From JBKEBX01 sp047974615 (GTDB lineage Bacteria > Bacillota > Clostridia > Lachnospirales > CAMZNU01), in contig JBKECM010000152.1 of assembly GCA_047974615.1 (NCBI GenBank), positions 1 through 10,262 of the forward strand: a stretch of DNA of 10,262 nt. Reading direction: 5' to 3'. Positions within the stretch are counted from its first letter, which is position 1; each line of letters opens with the position of its first letter. The notes below the pieces were generated by a model. That model saw only the letters and a program-made list of their open reading frames with translations, searched no databases and was not told where the DNA came from. The position numbers and the translations under genes are program-made. Below, in pieces: positions 6,717-10,262 of the stretch.

Positions 6717-7994
6717 ATGAAAAATACAAAAAAAATTTTTGCTTTATCAATGGGTGTATTACTTTTAACTACTGCTTGTTCATCTGGTACAGGTAGTACA
6801 GATGACACTAGCGAAGGTAGCACAGACACAACATCAAGCGACGAACAAGTTAAACTTACTTATGCATTATGGGACGCAAAGCAAGCTCCAATTTATGAAG
6901 AGCTTATTAAACAGTTCGAAGCTGAAAATCCAAACGTTACTGTAGAAATGCAAATTACAAGTTGGAAAGACTATTGGACAAAACTTGAAACTTCTATTAA
7001 TGGTGGAAATACACCAGACATTTTTTGGCTTAACATACCAAGAAGTAAAGAATATATCGTAAATGATATAATTTTACCACTTGACGACTTAGGACTTGAC
7101 TTATCAAAATATCCTGCTACACACGTAGATGCTTATACTTACGAAGGTCAAATATTTGGTATCCCAAAAGACTATGATACTATTGCTATGATATATAACA
7201 AAACTTTATTTGAAGAAAATGGCGTTCCATTACCTACAGATGATTGGACATGGGAAGATGTAAGAAGTGCAGCTGAAGCTATAAGCGATCCAGAAGCTGG
7301 GGTATACGGTATAGTAGCTCCTCCAGAGTGGCAAGGTGGTTACTATGAAACAATAATTCAAAATGGCTCTTATCCATTTACTGAAGATGGTATGTCACAA
7401 TTTAACGATCCTGCTGTTGTAGAAGCAATGGAGTACTGGTATAGCTTTGCAGCTGATGGGTTATCTCCTTCAGGTGCAGACCTTTCTGTTACAGGTGGTG
7501 CTGAATATGTTAACTCAGGTCGTGCTGGTATGTTCCCAGATGGTTCTTGGTCAATGACTACATTCTTTGAACAAAGTGAATACGGTAAAGAAAATCTTGA
7601 TGTAGCACTTTTACCAAGTGGTACTCAAAATGGTACAACATCTAACTCAATCGCTCATGTTGTGGGTTCATCTTGTGAGCACCCTGATGTTGCAAAAGCT
7701 CTTGTTGCTTTCTTATCAAGTAAGGAATCAAATGATTTTGTAGGTGAAAGTGGTGTAACTATACCTGCTTACGAAGGTTCAGATGCAAAAATTGCAGAAG
7801 CTTACCCTGATAAAAACATTGCTGCATTCTTAGATTCAGTTGATTTCGCTGTGCATTTACCAAACTTTGAAAACTTCTCTGAAGCACAAGCTGTTGAAGT
7901 TGAATATTTAACTAAAGCTTGGAATGGAGAAATGACTATAAAAGAAGCGTGTGCACTTATTGAAGAAAAAAGTAATGAAATACTAGCTAAATAG
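6717..7994 (+). CDS. ABC transporter sugar-binding lipoprotein (family 1 solute-binding protein)
   Basis: A 425-residue extracellular binding protein anchored by a lipid. The signal peptide (K-rich start, hydrophobic 7-17) ends in the lipobox T-T-A-C21; a Ser/Thr/Gly/Asp-rich linker (22-44) precedes the folded domain. Family-1 features follow: a strand V-K-L-T-Y-A-L-W, the helix ending F-E-A-E-N-P-N-V, T-P-D-I-F-W-L, G-I-P-K-D-Y-D-T-I-A-M-I-Y-N-K, W-T-W-E-D, and aromatic residues (W, Y, F) likely to stack on sugar rings. AGGAGG (6704-6709) overlaps the previous stop and is seven bases from the ATG. It captures the substrate for the two downstream permeases. Codon use seems somewhat less AT-skewed than in its neighbours, consistent with high expression. 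The ligand is not predictable; mono- or oligosaccharides and glycosides are all possible. Confidence 0.93.
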   Translation: MKNTKKIFALSMGVLLLTTACSSGTGSTDDTSEGSTDTTSSDEQVKLTYALWDAKQAPIYEELIKQFEAENPNVTVEMQITSWKDYWTKLETSINGGNTPDIFWLNIPRSKEYIVNDIILPLDDLGLDLSKYPATHVDAYTYEGQIFGIPKDYDTIAMIYNKTLFEENGVPLPTDDWTWEDVRSAAEAISDPEAGVYGIVAPPEWQGGYYETIIQNGSYPFTEDGMSQFNDPAVVEAMEYWYSFAADGLSPSGADLSVTGGAEYVNSGRAGMFPDGSWSMTTFFEQSEYGKENLDVALLPSGTQNGTTSNSIAHVVGSSCEHPDVAKALVAFLSSKESNDFVGESGVTIPAYEGSDAKIAEAYPDKNIAAFLDSVDFAVHLPNFENFSEAQAVEVEYLTKAWNGEMTIKEACALIEEKSNEILAK

Positions 7995-8025
7995 ATAACA
8001 AAAAAGCAAGTATTCCTTTTAAAAT

Positions 8026-8055
8026 AAGGGTATAAAAGTAAAATTTTATACCCTT
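8026..8055 (+). promoter_or_regulatory. Intergenic hairpin between binding-protein and permease genes
   Basis: A perfect 12-base stem (8026-8037 with 8044-8055) encloses a 6-base loop, 31 bases after the lipoprotein gene. Only three T follow before mixed sequence, so it is not a full terminator. Such hairpins between binding-protein and permease genes commonly protect the upstream mRNA end or cause partial termination, giving an excess of binding protein. That role is inferred here. Confidence 0.65.
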
Positions 8056-8140
8056 TATGAAAAATTATACTATAAAAAGACTTTTATTAGCATAAAATAA
8101 ATTCGAATCATAGTATAAATTATTTTAACGAGGTGGCTTT

Positions 8141-9037
8141 ATGCAAAAAACGAAAAAAAAGTTTAAAAAGAGATATGCTAAAGAAGAAGTTATATGGGCA
8201 GCTATATTCCTTGCTCCACTTTTAATTGGTATACTCTCTTTATATATTGTTCCTGTATTTACCACTATTTACTATAGTTTTACTGAATGGGGTAAATTCG
8301 GTGGAACTAAATGGATAGGGCTGGCTAACTATAAAAAATTATTTCAAGATGAAATGATGTATAAAGCTTTATTTAATACTCTAAGATATACTATTTTTAC
8401 AGTTCCATTGTCTATTGTATTCGCAATATTTTTTGCTAGTTTATTAAACACAAAAATAAAATTTAAAAGCTTTTTTCGTGTAATATATTTCTTGCCTGCA
8501 GTTACGACTGCTGCTGCTATTGCAATGATATTTAAATGGATATTTAATACTGATTATGGTATTTTAAATAATATGTTAAATTTAAAAGTTGATTGGCTAA
8601 CAAATGGTAAATATGCTATGGTTGTACTTGTTACAATAGGTGTTTGGTCATCTTTAGGTAGATCTATTGTTTTATATTTAGCTGGACTACAAGGTATACC
8701 TAGAAGCTATTATGAAGCGGCTGAAATTGATGGTGGTACCAAGTTACAAAACTTTAGATTTATCACATTACCTTTACTTACACCTGTTATCTTTTTTCAG
8801 CTTACAACAGGTATAATAGGTGCATTACAAATTTATGATGCAATATTTATAATATTTAGAGAAACTAACCCTGCTTTACCTAGCGTAATTTCTATGTCCT
8901 TCTTATTCTATAGAGAAGGGTTCCAATTCAACAACAAGGGCTATTCTGCAGCTATAGCGGTGTTTATGCTTTTAATTACACTTATTATTACAGCTGTAAA
9001 TTTAAGAATGCAGAAAAAATGGGTAGTATATGACTAG
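8141..9037 (+). CDS. ABC sugar transporter permease, MalF/UgpA type
   Basis: A 298-residue inner-membrane permease of the CUT1 group. A basic N-terminus is followed by about six hydrophobic segments (roughly 17-42, 82-103, 113-134, 158-180, 212-234 and 270-288). The cytoplasmic EAA loop that docks the ATPase is clear: Y-Y-E-A-A-E-I-D-G-G at 190-199 with the conserved proline at 211. F-L-P-A at 117-120 and the first segment A-P-L-L-I-G-I are family-typical. GAGGTG (8130-8135) lies five bases before the ATG. It pairs with the permease that follows 13 bases downstream and with the lipoprotein upstream. No ATPase is encoded in the window, so a shared MsmK/MsiK-type ATPase elsewhere is expected. 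Confidence 0.94.
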   Translation: MQKTKKKFKKRYAKEEVIWAAIFLAPLLIGILSLYIVPVFTTIYYSFTEWGKFGGTKWIGLANYKKLFQDEMMYKALFNTLRYTIFTVPLSIVFAIFFASLLNTKIKFKSFFRVIYFLPAVTTAAAIAMIFKWIFNTDYGILNNMLNLKVDWLTNGKYAMVVLVTIGVWSSLGRSIVLYLAGLQGIPRSYYEAAEIDGGTKLQNFRFITLPLLTPVIFFQLTTGIIGALQIYDAIFIIFRETNPALPSVISMSFLFYREGFQFNNKGYSAAIAVFMLLITLIITAVNLRMQKKWVVYD

Positions 9038-9050
9038 AAAGGAGAAACAT

Positions 9051-9869
9051 ATGAAAGACAAAAGTCACATAATCGTTTATATATTATTAGGTCTTGGTGC
9101 TATTATTATGCTTTTCCCTTTTATTTGGATGATTTTAACATCATTAAAAACTATCGAGGAAACACGTCAAATACCCCCAAGTTTTTTACCACAGGTTTTT
9201 ATGTGGAGTAACTACAAAGAAGTTTTTTCAAGTATTCCTTATGCTACTTTATATAAAAATAGTTTTACTGTTACCGTTATAGTTACAGCTGGTCAAGTAT
9301 TCATATGCTCTATGGCTGCCTATGCTTTTGCAAGGTTAAATTTTCCACTTAAAAATTTTCTATTCTTTTTAGTGCTTACTATTTTAATGGTTCCTTCTCA
9401 AGTATACTATTTGCCTCAATATATTATTATGAGTAAAATTAACTTTTTGGATTCATTAAAAGCAATAATTGTACCGTCTTTGTTTTCTGCTTATGGAACG
9501 TTCTTACTGCGACAGTTTTTCATTTCCTTGCCTAAAGAGGTTGAAGAAGCAGCTATAATTGACGGTTGTAATAGAGGTAGTGTGTTCTTTAGAATAAGTG
9601 TTCATCTTGCTAAACCGGGTATGATTTCACTTGCTATATTTACTATGTTATTTGCTTGGAATGACTTATTATGGCCAACTTTGGTTATTAACAGTCCAAG
9701 TAAAATGACAATACCTATGGGTATAACATTACTTGCTACAGAACATAGCACTATGTACAACTTAATAATGGCAGGTACTGCTTTATCCACTATTCCTATA
9801 CTTATAATATTTGTTATATTCCAAAAGCAATTTGTTGAAGGTATAGCTTTAACTGGAGTTAAGGGTTAA
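9051..9869 (+). CDS. ABC sugar transporter permease, MalG/UgpE type
   Basis: A 272-residue inner-membrane permease, partner of the gene before it. The first segment L-G-L-G-A-I-I-M-L-F-P-F-I-W-M (13-27) and T-S-L-K are standard for MalG-type proteins. The EAA loop is P-K-E-V-E-E-A-A-I-I-D-G at 161-172 with P189, then W-N-D-L-L-W-P (203-209) and the family C-terminus F-V-E-G-I-A-L-T-G-V-K-G. I chose the ATG at 9051 because AAAGGAG (9038-9044) is six bases upstream. An in-frame ATG at 9030 would add seven residues and overlap the previous gene, but lacks a good binding site. This is the last gene of the operon; no terminator appears immediately after it, and the repeat element begins 66 bases downstream. 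Confidence 0.94.
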   Translation: MKDKSHIIVYILLGLGAIIMLFPFIWMILTSLKTIEETRQIPPSFLPQVFMWSNYKEVFSSIPYATLYKNSFTVTVIVTAGQVFICSMAAYAFARLNFPLKNFLFFLVLTILMVPSQVYYLPQYIIMSKINFLDSLKAIIVPSLFSAYGTFLLRQFFISLPKEVEEAAIIDGCNRGSVFFRISVHLAKPGMISLAIFTMLFAWNDLLWPTLVINSPSKMTIPMGITLLATEHSTMYNLIMAGTALSTIPILIIFVIFQKQFVEGIALTGVKG

Positions 9870-9925
9870 ATAGAAACTTAAAAAACTATGTTATTGATTT
9901 ATTTTAAAAATAATATAATAGATTA

Positions 9926-9934
9926 GATTTTGTT
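9926..9934 (+). repeat. Left target-site duplication of the miniature element
   Basis: GATTTTGTT here is repeated exactly at 10129-10137, immediately outside the other end of the inverted-repeat element. A perfect 9-base direct repeat at exactly these borders is strong evidence for transposition. Confidence 0.85.
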
Positions 9935-10128
9935 GAGGGTGCTGATAAAGGATAGAAAAAAATATTACTGCACAAAAATTACGCTTGACTTGATGATTTG
10001 ATTTGCAAATCATCTTGCATGTCGCATAAAATTAGCACTCGTTCCTCGCTGAGTTTATGATATCTCACTATTTTCGTGCCATTATCATTAGTAATCTTTT
10101 TTTCTTTTTGGACTTTTTCAGCACACTC
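9935..10128. mobile_element. Complete miniature inverted-repeat transposable element (copy 2)
   Basis: A 194-base element without a transposase. Its ends are inverted repeats, GAGGGTGCTGATAAAG on the left (9935-9950) and GAGTGTGCTGAAAAAG on the right read inward (10113-10128), matching at 14 of 16 bases. Similarity between the arms continues inward: an A-rich block, attact, and gcacaaaaat (left, 9970-9979) against gcacgaaaat (right, rc of 10070-10079). A further inner stem gatgatttg/caaatcatc (9992-10000 and 10006-10014) and cataaa/tttatg (10025-10030 and 10053-10058) would let most of it fold into a branched hairpin. A perfect 9-base duplication flanks it. About 105 bases match copy 1 at the left window edge. 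It is presumably moved by a transposase of a full-length relative elsewhere in the genome. Confidence 0.85.
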
Positions 10129-10137
10129 GATTTTGTT
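10129..10137 (+). repeat. Right target-site duplication of the miniature element
   Basis: GATTTTGTT, identical to 9926-9934, directly follows the right terminal inverted repeat. Confidence 0.85.
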
Positions 10138-10152
10138 ACTCATAATAAAAGG

Positions 10153-10191
10153 ATATGGCATCTTGCAAAATGCAATTATGCCATATTTTTT
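10153..10191 (+). terminator. Rho-independent terminator, probably of the transport operon
   Basis: atatggcat (10153-10161) pairs with atgccatat (10178-10186); inside, ttgca and tgcaa (10163-10167 and 10171-10175) extend the hairpin around an AAA loop. Six T (10186-10191) follow. An A run before the left arm allows action on the other strand as well. It is 284 bases from the last permease stop, and would have been about 80 bases away before the element and its duplication were inserted. Confidence 0.75.
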
Positions 10192-10220
10192 ATAGTAAAA
10201 CTAAGAGGCACTAAAATATG

Positions 10221-10239
10221 GCACGTTATATAAACGTGC
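10221..10239. repeat. Short inverted repeat at right edge
   Basis: gcacgtt and aacgtgc form a perfect 7-base stem around atata. No T run follows on the plus strand; on the minus strand the tail is only mildly T-rich. It may be a weak terminator for a gene entering from the right or an operator; the window ends too soon to tell. Confidence 0.4.
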
Positions 10240-10262
10240 AAAATCAAACTTTACCACATACT

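Larger units (their letters stand above)
9870..10262. other. Gene-free right end with repeat element and terminator
   Basis: The 393 bases after the last permease gene hold the miniature element with its duplications, a strong terminator and an inverted repeat at the edge. A minus-strand open frame of 60 codons (9979-10161) lies mostly inside the element and has no good ribosome binding site, so it is not annotated as a gene. Confidence 0.6.

Noticed and set aside
8101..8140. Internal promoter before the permease genes
   Set aside because: A TATAAA at 8114-8119 exists but no acceptable -35 is seen at the right distance in this AT-rich gap.

Overview
The window is AT-rich DNA (roughly 30% GC by eye) with strong AGGAGG-type ribosome binding sites, a lipoprotein substrate-binding protein and an ABC sugar importer without its own ATPase gene. 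Together these point to a low-GC Firmicute, most likely a member of the Clostridia. No rRNA, tRNA or CRISPR array is visible, and the species cannot be named from the sequence.

Left edge (1-850): a partial copy of a small repeated element ends at about 227 and runs directly into the 5'-truncated remains of a GIY-YIG-like nuclease gene (228-548). A gene-free stretch follows with two back-to-back terminators. A Gfo/Idh/MocA dehydrogenase gene lies on the minus strand (854-1888). It is divergent from the main operon across a 451-base, very AT-rich region that should hold the promoters of both units.

Main operon (2340-9869, plus strand): an AraC-type regulator; a Gfo/Idh/MocA oxidoreductase with a four-cysteine insert; a 160-residue protein that looks like only the C-terminal domain of that same family; a third, full-length Gfo/Idh/MocA oxidoreductase; a sugar-phosphate-isomerase/epimerase-type TIM barrel; then a sugar-binding lipoprotein and two CUT1-type permeases. 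Gaps from the regulator through the lipoprotein gene are between a 14-base overlap and 17 bases. A 146-base gap with a strong hairpin separates the lipoprotein gene from the permeases. The operon therefore couples uptake of a carbohydrate to NAD(P)-dependent oxidation and isomerisation, dehydration or elimination of it. No glycoside hydrolase, kinase or aldolase is present. This fits an inositol-like polyol pathway or an oxidative (3-keto) route for glycosides; the substrate cannot be read from the sequence.

Right edge (9870-10262): a complete 194-base miniature inverted-repeat element (9935-10128) with 14/16 matching terminal inverted repeats and a perfect 9-base target duplication sits between the operon's last gene and a strong terminator. 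It is about 90% identical over about 105 bases to the copy at the left edge. The two most unusual signals are this element family and the stand-alone Gfo/Idh/MocA C-terminal-domain protein inside a catabolic operon.
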